This document shows, one piece after another, positions 10,867-24,300 of a DNA stretch of 64,000 nt. Under the pieces are notes generated by a model. That model was not told where the DNA came from and made no database searches. It worked only from the letters and a program-made list of their open reading frames with translations. Each line of letters starts with the position of its first letter. Position 1 is the stretch's first letter. The stretch lies in NCBI RefSeq assembly GCF_003589595.1, contig NW_020653945.1, positions 8,184,976-8,248,975 of the forward strand. Direction: 5' to 3'. The stretch is from Hyposmocoma kahamanoa. Lineage: Eukaryota; Arthropoda; Insecta; Lepidoptera; Cosmopterigidae. Position numbers and translations under genes: made by a program.

Positions 10867-11499
10867 TGTACAAATTAAGATAACATTCACGAATAGTTTG
10901 TATTTTTCGCAAGTTTTACCCTGTTTATTAAGTACATAACATAACCAAAATCAAAATAGCTCTATTGAAAATGACAATGACGTTCAGAATCTTGTTCAAT
11001 AAGTTACGGCTTGAGTTAAATTTTAAGAAAAGCATCCACATCTCAAGATTATTATTTTGAATATAAGAAAGCAAAAGACCCTTAAGAAAATTGATGCAAA
11101 ATTATTTAGAGTACACTTTTATATTTTTATTCGTTATTATTCTAAGTTTTTATTAATGTAATTTTTAAATTGTATACAACTTATGTCTAGCGAATTAACC
11201 AGCTCTTATATTAAGAACGTAAATTAACATTTCTTTTAATTTTACACGTGGGATTCTTAGGAATTTAGCCGTTTTTTGACAGGGCTCTGACGTTTAGCTG
11301 ACTACTGACTGACAGTGACAGTTCGATATCGTGAGTGAAGCAAGCGACTATGAACTCTGTTTCGAACTAAAATGAAAAAAAAAAGTAGAATAAAGTTCAG
11401 TTTAGTGACACTTTGAAGTTTTGGCTTGTGTTGTGTTTAATAATTAGCGTTTGATAATAAGTTATTTGTTATTAAAAAGTCTTCTGGTGTTCCCTAAAC
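10867..11499. promoter_or_regulatory. Shared divergent promoter region of MED18 and Rrp4
   Basis: Only 633 bp separate the start codons of two oppositely transcribed genes, both encoding parts of nuclear RNA machinery, with no transposon in between. No TATA box stands out. Core elements and transcription starts cannot be placed from sequence alone. Confidence 0.55.
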
Positions 11500-14496
11500 A
11501 TGACGGGACACGTCTCAATAAGACTAGCTTCCGAGAGAGTGAACCATTGCGTTGCTTCTGCAAATGAATTACCTCGGTTTTACACGCCGGGTGAGGTTAT
11601 CACTGGCATGCAAGATTTTATGCGGTAAGCCCAAGAATATTTAAACAAAGGGGTTAAAGCATGAAATTGCCCTTTTTTAAGGCCAAGTCCTTGCCGAACA
11701 ACGTGTTATCTCGAATACATTGTAATATATAAATAACACTTCGGGCAAACGTACCCATGTACGTTTGGCAAGACGTATGGCTTGAGTACCCTTAACTCAC
11801 GCACCAACGCTTTCACACTCACCTGGGCACGTACGTGTTTATGAAGCGCATTGGTGCGTGTTTATGAAGCGCATTGGTGCGTGTTTATGAAGCGAAGTCG
11901 AGTGTCAGGATCATAGTAAACATATGACTGTGATCTTTGCTTATCCCAATTGAAACAGGGCGTGAAATGTAATAAATAACATTTGATCAAAATATGCAAC
12001 CATGCTATTAATATACTTTTGCCAACTTGCTGGAAACTTTTTCAACAATTTCTTTAACATTTCTTCTTTTGCTTTAAAGTACCAAAACAATTCTAAGACT
12101 GGATTTCTGTTTCCCACATAGGAATCCACAGTCTTGGGACTTGTTTTGGACTGCCTCTCAACTAAATTGTTTTTATTATAGAAAAAAAAAAATACTGATA
12201 TAGTTACCTATATCAGTAGTCAGGTGAATATTCACCAATTAGAGCTCATCACCATCTTCCATACAACATATATACTTTAATCTGCAACCGTTGTACAGAT
12301 AAAATTTGTTTTTTTGATTGTTTATTTATTTCCAAAAATTAAGAACCAGTTACGCGGTCATCGATTTTCGTCACCTGAAGAAGCTGTCGACGAGTATGAG
12401 AAAAATATGTTTCAGAAATTGTCATGAAGGAGTAGCATAAATGTTTTCAAATTTGGTTCATTTGTATAAATAAGTGCATTACCGCTAACGGAGAATATTT
12501 TGAGAAACAATAAATTCATTTCTGATTATTTATAGTATTTTTTTCTTATTCATTCTGGAAACCTAAAGTGCACCCCACGTACATACCTAATTTGATTTTA
12601 AAGCAAAATGCACAAACAAATAGAATTAAAATAAAAAAAGCAAATTTTGAAATTTTGGTATTTTTTATTAGAATTAGCTTTCAGGTTTTATTTGATGTTT
12701 TCTTCTTCTTACATTAAAAAGACTATTTCATTTCAAATTGGTCAGAATTTTCCATAGTTCCGTTCTAAAGATTATTTCATACTTGAACCCCTTAATATTT
12801 ACTTTTTTATGTCCATAGTATATCTATGGAGACATTAATCTGTGAAGCACTACAATGAAAAATTTGTCAAACTCAAACTACACATGAATCTATTTTTTTT
12901 AATTTTAGTGGCCATGGAACTTATGCAGATGATGATTGCCTGAAGTCATCAGTGGCTGGTGTTATGCAAAAGGTGAACAAACTGATATGTATTCGACCCT
13001 TAAAAAGTCGATATGTCGGTGAAATTGGTGACGTAGTAGTTGGGCGTGTCCTCGAAGTACAGCAGCGACGCTGGAAGGTCGAAACCAATTCGCGACTGGA
13101 CTCTGTGTTACAACTATCGTCAGTTAATTTACCTGGTGGGGAATTGGTAAGATTCTGTGGCTAGAATATCAGGTACACATTGTAGCCCACATAATTGAGA
13201 TTCATTCTTCTTTTCTTCTTTTTACCTCTCTCTGACTCTTTAAAACTTAACTTATGTACTTTTAACATCCATTTCTTCAATCTTAGTTGAGCACAAAGAA
13301 AAGTTTAAAGATCTTCAGAAGTTCTTCGAATTTGTAGATCAAACCTTTAGCATCCTATAAAGGTTCAGTTTGTTTATTACCAGTCTTTAAGCAATTCAGT
13401 GTTATAAATTTTGCTTCTTATTGATAAATTGAAAACATTGCAGCGCCGTAGGTCAGCAGAAGATGAACAGATGATGAGAAAGCATTTGCAAGAGGGGGAT
13501 CTTATCAGTGCTGAGGTGCAGAACATATTTTCAGATGGCTCATTGTCTTTACACACCAGGAGTTTGAAATATGGCAAGGTAATTAGTAATCAATCATATG
13601 CTAGTTCTAATAATTTAGTCTTGTATGAAAAATTAATTTTAGATTTCGATAATTTTAAAGTATTGACAAGTCCCTCATTAAAGTTTTTGTTTTTATACAC
13701 GGTAGTTTCGGGGAAATGTGAAGTAGATTGGTAGTACCAACATTACAGCACAACATTTGTTATTCTTACAGCTGAACCAAGGTACTCTAGTAAAAGTGTT
13801 TCCGTCCCTGATCAAGCGTAGAAAGAACCATTTCCATAGTCTACCATGCGGTATTTCTGTCATTGTTGGCAACAACGGCTACATTTGGATAAGCCCACAC
13901 AAACAAGATATTGCAGTTGAGGAATACAAAGATGAAATTGAGAATATTGACTTACAGGTAAAATATAATGTTTTTTGCTTCCAGATATGGCTCTCGCAAT
14001 ATGCTTTGTCATTATACAGTCAATCGTTATTTACGCTAGGTATAACAAGGGATACTCCTACCTTACAAATAACGTAGGGGTATCCCTTCGTCTTCCAATA
14101 TCTCTGAGCTACATGAACTTACTTCCCTTTGGGCACACAACAGCATATTTAGCTGAATATAAAGTAACAGTTACTTAGTGTATATAGTAGTTTAGTATGT
14201 TATTATTATTTCTTTTCCATATTAATGTGAGGAAATTATTGAAAAACCATTAATTTAAAAGTGTTAATTATTCATTGCAGCCAGTAAGCAGAACGGACAG
14301 AGAAACGATGGCGCGAGTGAAGAACTGTATCACGGCTCTCGTCGCGTCTAAAATGATGCTCGACGATACAAGCATCATGTTTGCCTACGAAGAAAGCTTA
14401 AAGTATGATAATGTGAAAGAACTGCTTGACCCAGAAGCGATGCTGGATATAGCATTTTTAACGCAACATAGAATAAATAATATTATGGAAGAATAA
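11500..14496 (+). CDS. Rrp4: Exosome complex component Rrp4 / EXOSC2 (five exons, complete)
   Basis: Rrp4 is one of three S1/KH cap subunits of the RNA exosome, the 3'-5' RNA processing and decay complex of nucleus and cytoplasm. Exons: 11500-11624, 12909-13146, 13444-13578, 13772-13957, 14281-14496; 900 nt, 299 aa plus stop (human 293). All introns are GT-AG and the phases fit. After an N-terminal segment with TPGEVITGMQDFMRGHGTY come the S1 domain (RYVGEIGDVVVGRV, RWKVETNSRLDSVL, residues about 85-165) and the KH-type part (LPCGISVIVGNNGYIWI, residues about 190-215). NLPGGELRRRSAEDE spans the exon 2/3 junction. The ATG begins MTGHVSIRLASERVN and is the first in this exon. Intron 1 (1284 bp) holds a tandem repeat and a mariner fragment. 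Confidence 0.95.
11834..11894. repeat. 23-bp tandem repeat, about 2.6 copies
   Basis: The unit cgtgtttatgaagcgcattg + gtg begins at 11834, 11857 and 11880; the third copy is partial. It lies in Rrp4 intron 1. Confidence 0.8.
12321..12583 (+). mobile_element. 3' fragment of mariner
   Basis: It is a close match to the last 270 bp of the mariner at 7735-9028: gttacgcggtca, tttcgtcacctgaaga, the C-terminal transposase remnant, and the terminal aaagtgcaccccacgta. The 5' part is absent. It is in Rrp4 intron 1. Confidence 0.75.
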
Positions 14497-14544
14497 TAAA
14501 TTGTTTCACTGAAATTAAGGAAAAATTTCATAAATATGTAGTAT

Positions 14545-14550
14545 AATAAA
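14545..14550 (+). promoter_or_regulatory. Poly(A) signal of Rrp4
   Basis: AATAAA lies 48 bp after the Rrp4 stop codon and is the first such hexamer clear of the stop. Confidence 0.6.
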
Positions 14551-14827
14551 AAAACCTATTTACGATTACATTTTTATATATTTTATAATCCATAAAATAT
14601 GGTAAAAGTATATTATCACAAATATTAAATAATAAGTAATTACAGTCACCATACAGGCACTCTCATAAAAAAATCTCGACATAAAATTAATTCTTGTGTT
14701 GCATTTCAGTTAAAGTTTATCTTTATCTTAATATAAATTTATCAAAACTCTAATAGTATCTAATTATTATTTGGCTTGATTCCTATGTTCAAAGTACTGT
14801 ATTATATGTTATTTATACAATAATATT

Positions 14828-14833
14828 TTTATT
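14828..14833 (-). promoter_or_regulatory. Candidate poly(A) signal of the SLC44 gene
   Basis: TTTATT on the + strand gives AATAAA on the minus strand, about 510 bp after the transporter stop codon. The two convergent genes would then end about 280 bp apart. Confidence 0.35.
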
Positions 14834-15344
14834 ACTTAAGTATTTTTAGTGGAAGTTATATGTAGGTCCCAGAATATCACGACACTAAATTGAAAGAATT
14901 ACAAATGACCACCCTAATGTGATGACTTAAAATTGACCGTTTGCAAGACTTTTAAAATCTGCTTATGTAAAAATACACAATTTCCAATTAAGAAAGTTGC
15001 AACGTTCAATAATAAATGAGTCATTATTAATATAATTCATACGTACATTAGACTTTAGTGGTTATTTACTAAATGATTTATCACGTATGAATTCTTCGGT
15101 CGAAATATCGGGAAAATAATGAGTTCTATTATAGTTCGAAACTTGGTAACTATACATATAGTGATAATCATTTGAATATTCCTAATGAATTATATATCAA
15201 TTTCCCGATTTGTTTGTGTTTGTTTTTTTAAGACAAAATTCTAAAATGTTTTGATTTGTGACGATCTAGAACTAACAAATCTCACAACTCTTTGTAGCAC
15301 GTTTGATGTTTGTCGTATTTGGCACTTGTTTTCTTTTGTTTAGC

Positions 15345-18300
15345 TTAATGTGGCTTAAATCTCTTGTTCTTTTTCCCCAGTATTTTCATAAGATTCGTAG
15401 ACATAAAGTAAGGCTTATCGTTGGACCCGTCGTTTCTTTCGCAGTCTTCCACTAAAACATAAAAAAACAGTATTGTCTCTATGTAACCTTTTTTTAAATT
15501 AGGGTCAGGTGAAGTAAGACGAACACCGGGGGAAGAGGGAAACCTTAACTCATAGGCTGCGATTGACTACAACTTACAAGTNNNNNNNNNNGAGGGAAAC
15601 CTTAACTCATAGGCTGCGATTGACTACAACTTACAAGTGGGTTTCGACTACATGTAGTTAATGCGTGAAATTGTTATCAACTTCATGCAGTCGGGGTCTC
15701 GGATTAACTGCACGACTTCACGCATTAACTGCAAACATGCAGTCGATCGATTAGCAGCCATAGTCTAAAGAGTTTAGCAATATTGAATGTTTATTTTTGG
15801 TAAATTTATTATGTTTTGTAAAAAGACATTGAACAAAAGTTGTTGTTTTGCAAGATTGTTAGTATTTTACAAACAAGACTATGCTATGCGCAGTTGTGAG
15901 AGGGCATCGGCTTACTTTCGCAAAGTCGTACCTATCGTAAGTCTCTGAAATGCAAGAAATGTATTGCAGATATATACAAATTTTGCATGCTGATTTTACA
16001 TCATATTTTCTTCATATTCACACACTGGCTTTTACCTTCTTTAAAGTAATACATCCAATCCCTTGATAAGAAATTTAAAATAAATTGAAAATTTTGCCAT
16101 CTCCCGAATAATTACTCTTTACGAGTTTGAGAAAGTAAGGCATCGTTAGATTATAGTTGCGTTTGTGTTATAGGTATAATATTAATTTTATGCGATTGGA
16201 AAATCAAGGGCATAAAAAATATTCAATACAAACGCAGCTAATTAGCACAATTCAAACTTCACTGTTCGTGTAGTAGCGAAGTAATTACCTACCTTTTTTA
16301 GGGGCATAAAAGTTTTTGTTTAATTGCTCGTATCATAATCAGTGCAAAGATCTTGTGATATAAGAACACTAAGTAAACAGTGTAAACTATAAAAGGCCCA
16401 TTTGAATGTTTTTTATGGAAATCCGGCGAGTCACCGGAGGAGAAGCGGGAAAAACTGTTCTGCTAGATGAAATGGTTTAGGTATTTACTATTAAATAACG
16501 TCTTAGAAAAATGTATGATGCACCTAAGGACATTGTCTAAAAATGTGCTAATTTGTTACACGATAGAATGTACTTTATACATCATATAAAATCCTGAAAA
16601 TAGGCTAAAATAAAAGTCTAAAACGAATTATTTAAGAATAAAATATCTAACTTTGTACGTACATAATTTTTATGGAGGTATTTCTTTTAAGTACCTACCA
16701 CTGAGAAGCTGCTAACTTTGGTTTTCAACTGAAACCCTATAGTTATTCAATTCACATTTATCCCAAAATTTGCTATTTAGATGTAGTTAAGCAAAAAGGG
16801 TCCAATCCACAAAATTATCAAAAAATGAGTCATATGTAACCAAACGGTTCCTAAAGTCTATCCTTTTAGATCAGCAAAAAAAATCCAACATATGAACATA
16901 AATAAATATGTCTGGAGTTACATGACATTAAACGTTTTGAAAATAAAACAAGAGTGAGAAACTTTTTTAAACTGCGAAGAAAGTGGCTGGATGTGCATTG
17001 GATACTTTTTTTTATAATATCAAGTGACGGGGCGAACAAGTCGTGCGCTTGACGGTAAGCTACACGCCTGTCCATAACAGTTGCAGTGCAACTCAGAGTT
17101 TTAAATCGCAAAGATCTGAGGGGCACTGACACTGCGCCCGTCACCTTGAGACAAAAGTTGACAAGTCCCATGTGCCAGTAATTTCACCAGCACCCTTACC
17201 CTTCAAAACCGGAACACAGTAATGCTGACATTACTGCTTGGCGACAGAAATAGGTAAGGTGGCAGTACTATCCTAGACGGACTTCACAAGGAGATCTACT
17301 GCTACTAAAAACTTTTTGTTTAACTACGTCGAATTGGCCTGCGATTTAACGACACGCCGCCGCGCCGCACGCTGCCCCGTTATCAATGGCGTTTGTCGAC
17401 GTCGGATCCGTGTCAAATTTTCTCCGTCTGTTCTTATTTTATTCATATCAATTTTTGCGATTGCGGGACGCGAGATGCGACCCTCCAACACTTAACCTAA
17501 AATCTAGGCTCGCTTTGAAATACCTCTATCTTAATCAAAGTAGATTCAATACTTACAAAAGCAAAGAAACAACGTATCAACAGCCATAGCGTACACGTTG
17601 AAGAATATGGTGCACACAAGATACGTAGCGATACTAAGGATTACAGCTGGCACGTAGCTGTAGTGCAAGCGCTCGCCCTTTGTCACCTCGTACACATAGT
17701 TCCATTGCAGAAGGTAGTACACGGCGAAGCCTATGCCGATTGAAATCAGCAATTTTGATAGGAAGAAGATGAAGTCCATCACCTGGATACAATCAAATGG
17801 TGAATAAATTTGACTATAAATTGTATTAAAAGTTATCTCATAAATTGTTAATGATGCAATGTGCAAGACAACTACACCAATTGCGGGATCTCAAACTACA
17901 GAATTCCCTGTACTATGAGTACCAGAGCAACGGAATTCACTCCCAGAACACTCAGACCAGAGACCAAATAATTTACAAAACTTCATTTCCCAAATTGGTC
18001 TTACCGAGAATCGAACCCAGCACGTCCTTGTCTAGCGCCCACGGTATAAACCGTTGGGCTATCGAGGTCGTTAAATTAATAGTTAGATATCTGAGGAATC
18101 AACGCAAAAGAACTCTTACCTTATCTAGGACGACAACCCTGACAATATTCCTCATGAGCAAAGAGAAGGCGTCTCTAGCGCTGGTACAGAAACTCTTTCC
18201 ATGAACGGCGCACATAATGTAGGCGTTCTTATTAATAAACTTGAGGAAACCTTCGAGACACCAGAAGCAGCATTTGCAGAAGCACATCACGCATCGTGTG

Positions 18301-21300
18301 AAGGGATTGTCGAACTTCTTCAACTTGTGGTCGATGTACTCTAAGATGACGCGAATAACTCGCACAATTGCAATGATAAGTGCTCCGAAAGCGACTGTAC
18401 CCAAATGATAACTGAAAAGAAGAAATCATAACTCATCAAAAAGTGTCTACACCACGGTTGGCATTGTGGGCGCCGGCGTCGGATAGGAAGTTCCCGGGTT
18501 TGATTTCCGATAGACCTATTTTGGGAAATATACTTTCTAATTTATTTTTATAATATCAAGTGACAGGACGAACAATTCGTGTGCCTGATAAGCTAGCTTG
18601 CCTGTCCATAACAGTTGCAGTGCCGCTCAGAGCTTTAAATGGCAAAGATCTGAGGGGCATAGTTACTGCGCCTGGGACATTGACAAGTCCCATGTGCTTG
18701 TAATTTCACTAGCACCGAAACGTAACCGGAACACAGTAATAATGTTCACATTATTGCTTAGCGGCAGACATAGACAAGGAGGCAGTACCTCCTTGGACGA
18801 ACTCTTTCATAAGGAGCTTAAACTGCTACTGAATCTAGTCTAATCGTAGTACAGGGAATTTACTCATTTGAGATCAAGTAATTGGTGTGGTTGCCTGGTA
18901 CAATAATATTATATATATTAATATATATTTTTCACTAAATGATTATTCACTATACCCCTTACATAAAAAAAATATTTAACAAAATAGCCCTCAGGTACCC
19001 TCAAAATAAACCCCTATAGGATGTGTGGGTATTATAACGAAGTATGTCTGATTGCAATATTTTCAACTGCTGTGTCTCTATTTTTAAGAGGCCACTACTT
19101 TTGTTCTAAGGTAAATAATATACTCTTTTTATTATTATTTTTCTATAATAATAATAATAATAATAATAATAAATTTAGCGTCCGTGTATACTTTTAAATG
19201 TTGAAGACTGTTATAATTGGGCACAGACATGCCTGTATTAATTTTTAAGTGTTTTTTTCTATAATTGTTTGTGTCTGATGTTTCTTATTGCGCTATAAAT
19301 AAAAAATAAATAAATAAAATAATACCTATGAAGACATATCTAAAATTACATACGAAAAATTACGAGTTTTACATACGAAAAATTAAATTGATGCAACATA
19401 TTTTAGAACTACCAACCCGCTTTCAGCCTTTGACAAGAAATAGAATACTTAACGCATTAGGAAGTTAATTTTAGTTGCAGTAGAGCTCCTTGTGAAAGAG
19501 TTCGTTCAGAGTAGTACTGCCACCTTAACTATTTCTGCCGCCAAGCAGTAATGTCAGGCATTACGGTGTTCCGGTTTTGAAGGATAAGGATGCTGGTGAA
19601 ATTACGGTACATGGGACTTGTCAACGTATGTCTCAGGGCGACGGGTGCAGTGGCGGTGCCCCTCAGATCTTTGCGATTTAAGGCTCTGAATGGCACTGTA
19701 ACTGTTATGGATAGGCGTGTAGCTTACCATCAGGCGCACGACTTGTTCGTCCCGTCACTTGATATTATAAACAAATGTAAAAACGCGGAATCTCATTGTG
19801 CCGCTCAGAAAAGGCTTTTTGTCCATGTAATAAAAGTGAGACAGATACTGTGCGTTTCGTGTCCGAGTCGCAATCGAAACGCATAACGTCTTTTTCGCAG
19901 TTATTGAATGTACGTAAAGCTTCTTCTAATCGGCTCAAACCGATCCAGCATTAGAAAGTGTGGTAACTCTCTTATATGATTACTTTTTACTACTTACCGA
20001 AGTGTTCTATAAATACCAGAAGTCAGAGTGAAGAAAGGTAAGTCTCGCTTATGGAAAGTCCAGTACCAAGTGGAAAAGGTACTTGCAAGCATCATGTCTG
20101 CCACGCCGCTGATGAAAAACATCGTCCAGAAGAATCCAAGGAGATTTATAACTGAAAAATTCAGTTTCTACAATCAATTCCTTCGAAAAATATAGAGTGA
20201 GGAAGTGTTCATGTGTATCAATAATAACAACAACCTAGTGAAGTGTTTTCAAAAGTATATGAATATCATGGCAATAATAAAAAACCGACCTCAAAAGTTC
20301 GTGGAATTTCATCTATTTGCGAAGTTTTATTGAAATCGGTTACCGAAAAGTGCGCGTAACGGGATTCATGCCCTCGTTTGCCACCCTTAGAGGTGGAACA
20401 TTTTCTTTAAATTTAAATGGGACCGATCCTGAGGTGCCCGATTTTGATGATTATTTTTTTTGTTGGAAAGATCCAACAAAAAAGAATCGTCAAAATCGGT
20501 TATCGCGTAACAAAAAAAATCATAGTGGAATTGGAACCTTCTCCTTTTTTTGAAGTCGGTTAAAAAAACATGATATTCAATAAAATAAAATATTTCAATT
20601 AACAAAGCGACATCTCTAGTCAGCCGCTGGTAGCTGTAATGATACCTAGCTGACTTTAGCAGAGTGACGAAAAACTTTAATAGATTTCTTCCAGGTGGTG
20701 CTATGGCAAAAAAGTTGTTAAAACAAAAAAACGAATATCGCAATACGCACATAAAGAAATTCGTAAGTCTGCTGACTCGTTTCATAGCTCAGTTGGGAGA
20801 GCGTTAGCCCCGGTAGTAGTAGCTAGTTTTAGTTCAGCCGGATTAATGGAATTTTTCTTAGTGTTTGTACGATCTTTGTATCAATAATACCTAACAAACA
20901 ACAAAAAAAAACGTACAATGACTTACTAGTTACCTGTTCCATTGATGGACTTACTGTTCCTTATTGTTACATCAATGATGCTGTGACAAATATAACTTAC
21001 AGTGATAAAGATATACGAGCATATTCTCATTTTCGAGGCCGGCGAAGTGGCAAGTGGCGTTGCGGCAGGGGGCCACTGCAAATCCCGGTATCCCACTCGA
21101 GGCGGTCCTGTCGTGGCAGTATGTCGAAAACGTGACCGGGTCGCATGCTTCCTGGTCCTGGAAATATTAATCTTGTGGTAAAGAAAATCATCCTAAAGTA
21201 ATGTTTAGAACTTAAGTGTAGATAAGTTTTGTTGTCCGTCCTCAGGTTATAACGGTGAGTCGATATTTATGATAATCCGCTGACCACGGGTGTCCTCTAA

Positions 21301-24300
21301 GTTGAAATGCTAGAGATTAAGGAATGAAACATTTTATTCCGTTTTTTTCAAACAAACCACCGTTTCGAGCCGTTAGAGGTGGTTTCTCACGGCCTATGGC
21401 CCGTTTCGCGGCCCGCGCCGCGCGTTTCGCACAAACGCGCCGTGGGAAGAAGGACGCCCGGCCCGAGCGCGGCCGTGCTCGCCTGTGGCAGCCTATTCGG
21501 ACTCGCAATTAGGGCTTGCAATTCGAAAATCCGAATATTCGTTTTATTCGAATATCCGTTAAATTTGCTCTTCGGATTTTGCAGTGGCCACGTATCGCAT
21601 CATTCGAATATTTCGAATAACACGTAAGCAGTTTTAAAACAACTTTCAGTGGGTGTTTTAAAGATGCAAGTCGCAATACACATATATTATTTTATGTTAA
21701 AATACATATTATATCCTTCTAAAACTATCAGAAGAGCTTTGTAATATTCTGTAATGAAATACGTGTTCGCTTGCTTGCCTACGATTCGGATCGCATTCGC
21801 GTCGCGGTCTTGTCGAACTCGTCTCCGTCGTCACTGCCTCACGGGTCATGCGAGCTGGTCAGTCGTAGTTCGTGCATAGTTTTACAAACCATACAGTTAC
21901 GCAACAAATGTAGACGCTCAAAGCAATAGCTATTAGCAACTCCCCTTGAGTGCCCTACTCGAGACGAGTTAAGCGGGCGTGAGCCGCGTCCTGCAAATAC
22001 GCCTTGTTTGCCGGATCGAGCGCTGAAGGTTGAAGATTGTGCGTGTTTTAAAATACGTATTTTTGGAATACGCTCAGCGAGTTTTGTATATAGTTGGTGA
22101 AATATTATTTGCTCGTCTTATCGGTTCATCTTTAGAATAAACAAAAGAGTGAGCCGTCTCGGTGACGCACGTGCCATCTGTATAGTGCAAACAAATAGTT
22201 TAAACACTTTTACTCATTGGCACTTAATTTTAAACTTGGTGATCATAACTTAACTTAACATAACTTTGTTGAATTAGTAAGAAAAGAGACCACAGTCAGT
22301 ATTTTACGAAGTATCTAACAGTAAAAAAAACGACCTGATAAGGAAATAAATAATTGAAAAGTAGAATTCAGAAAAAGATTTTAACGCACCCATGACTCAT
22401 ACGATGGACCAAGATCCATGGATAAGTCCATGTACGTTTTTAATTACATCAACTTCCACGTGCAGTCCGTCTGGCAGCAGGCTTAGAGTCCTTCATATCA
22501 TATCTTTAGAGTTCTGTTGCCGTATTAGCTGATAGCTTAAGCAGATAAAACGTATTGTTTGAACTTACTTTTGTGTAATGCCCATTACAATCACAGTCAG
22601 GGTCGCTCTCGAGATTCACGACACTGAAGACTGGTTTTCCAATAGACAGCAAGTACATCAGTACCACGACGCCGTATGCAATTACTGCGCATTGTACGAG
22701 CCATGGAAATATGGGGAAGATTACCGTGGATTTTATAGCAGTGACGGCTCTGGAAACAGAAAGAGATCGTGTATTACGTTTACTGAACGACTATCCATGA
22801 TAGAAATATGAGCTCTGTCAATTATGATTGTCCTTTGCAAAAGATTTACCAACTACTGCAGCAACGTACCGATTGTCGGTAGATTTTCGAATAGTTGCAT
22901 TCTAATACATAAAAGTACTGTCTATTTCTTCTAATTACGTCTTAATTTCTTCTAAGTCAACCATGACAAGATGTTTGGTGAGATTTCTCAATCACACATC
23001 CCTCGGTAAAGTAGGTCCGTAAGCAAATATAAATTTTATTGTAGCAAATGTGCTCATCTAAGCAAGTTTCTCGTATTTAGAAAACGAACTTTGCCAATGT
23101 TGAAGATATTACGAAGTAAACTCAAAGTATGATTTAATTTCTTTTTGCGTAGTCGAAGTCAAAGTTCGTTTTATAAATCTCAACCTAGCTCTCATATCCC
23201 GTCGAGATAAAAGAACAATGGAAGAGTTTAATACTTACTTGCTTCCCTCTCTTATGAGTGCTATGGCAACGACGATTCTACTTCGTAGAAAGATGATTAT
23301 TAACAATAGCAGCAACGTGACGATGGCCAGAATAATAAGTATCACCATCCAGGTACTCGCTTTGGTTAGCCAGGACTCCGCATAACCTTTGAGGTTGGTT
23401 GTCTGTTGTAAACTTACAGGATGGGCGCGGTAGTATTCATAGTTCTTGTATACCAAGTATAACGCTGAAAGATTTCATATATTTTAAAAATTTGAACCAT
23501 GAGGTAGTCACCACTACCTTTAGCTTTATGTTCATGCATTAAGTTTTAAAAAACGTTGCGAAGACCGCCGTCACGAATAACGTCTACAGCTAACATATTG
23601 AGTATAATAACGGATAACGCCTTCTGAAATTGTTTCCGTCGAGTTACCGCCGCGGAGTCTCATGATTAAGGACCACGAACTGGTTCGAAACACGCCGAGC
23701 AAAAATTCGACTTCAATTACGTGAGTTATCCGTTATTTTATTTAATATGTCGGAGTCTCCCATGAGACTCATAGATGAAGCTTTTTCTGACCGGCCGGCT
23801 TAATTCGTGACGATAAGTGTGGTGATATTCATAATTTAAGAATTATAAGCATAATTCTAACAAAATTAAATCTAAATTTACTAAACAGAAATAATACTGT
23901 TGCCAGTAAGTATTTGGCTCTCTTGATTGTCTCAACATGTCATAGAAACGTATTTTCGTAATTTCACGACGAAATAGTTATCAATTTAGTGTATAGCATC
24001 ATGGTGCATTTGCATCAAGTCGTCAGGCGACCTTGGCTTGCCGGGCGGAGGCGGTAAGCTACGCGGTGTAAATAGTGAGTCGTCTGACGACCCATAGTTT
24101 GAAGCCGAAGTCGACCGAAGAGACTGGGTGCGTCGCCTTCGGCAAGGCGAAGTGTCTTACACGACCCGGTGTAAATGCGCCATCAGATCCACTATTAGAA
24201 AGCGGTGACGTGGTACAAATGTCAATTGCTGCGGATTACGCAATCCCACAAATTTTCTGAATTGAGATTTTTTTATAAAATAAATACGGTTTAAGCTATA

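Noticed and set aside
22578..22811. + strand frame of 77 codons
   Set aside because: It overlaps exon 9 of the minus strand SLC44 gene, which continues the transporter sequence with proper splice sites; the + frame is a shadow.
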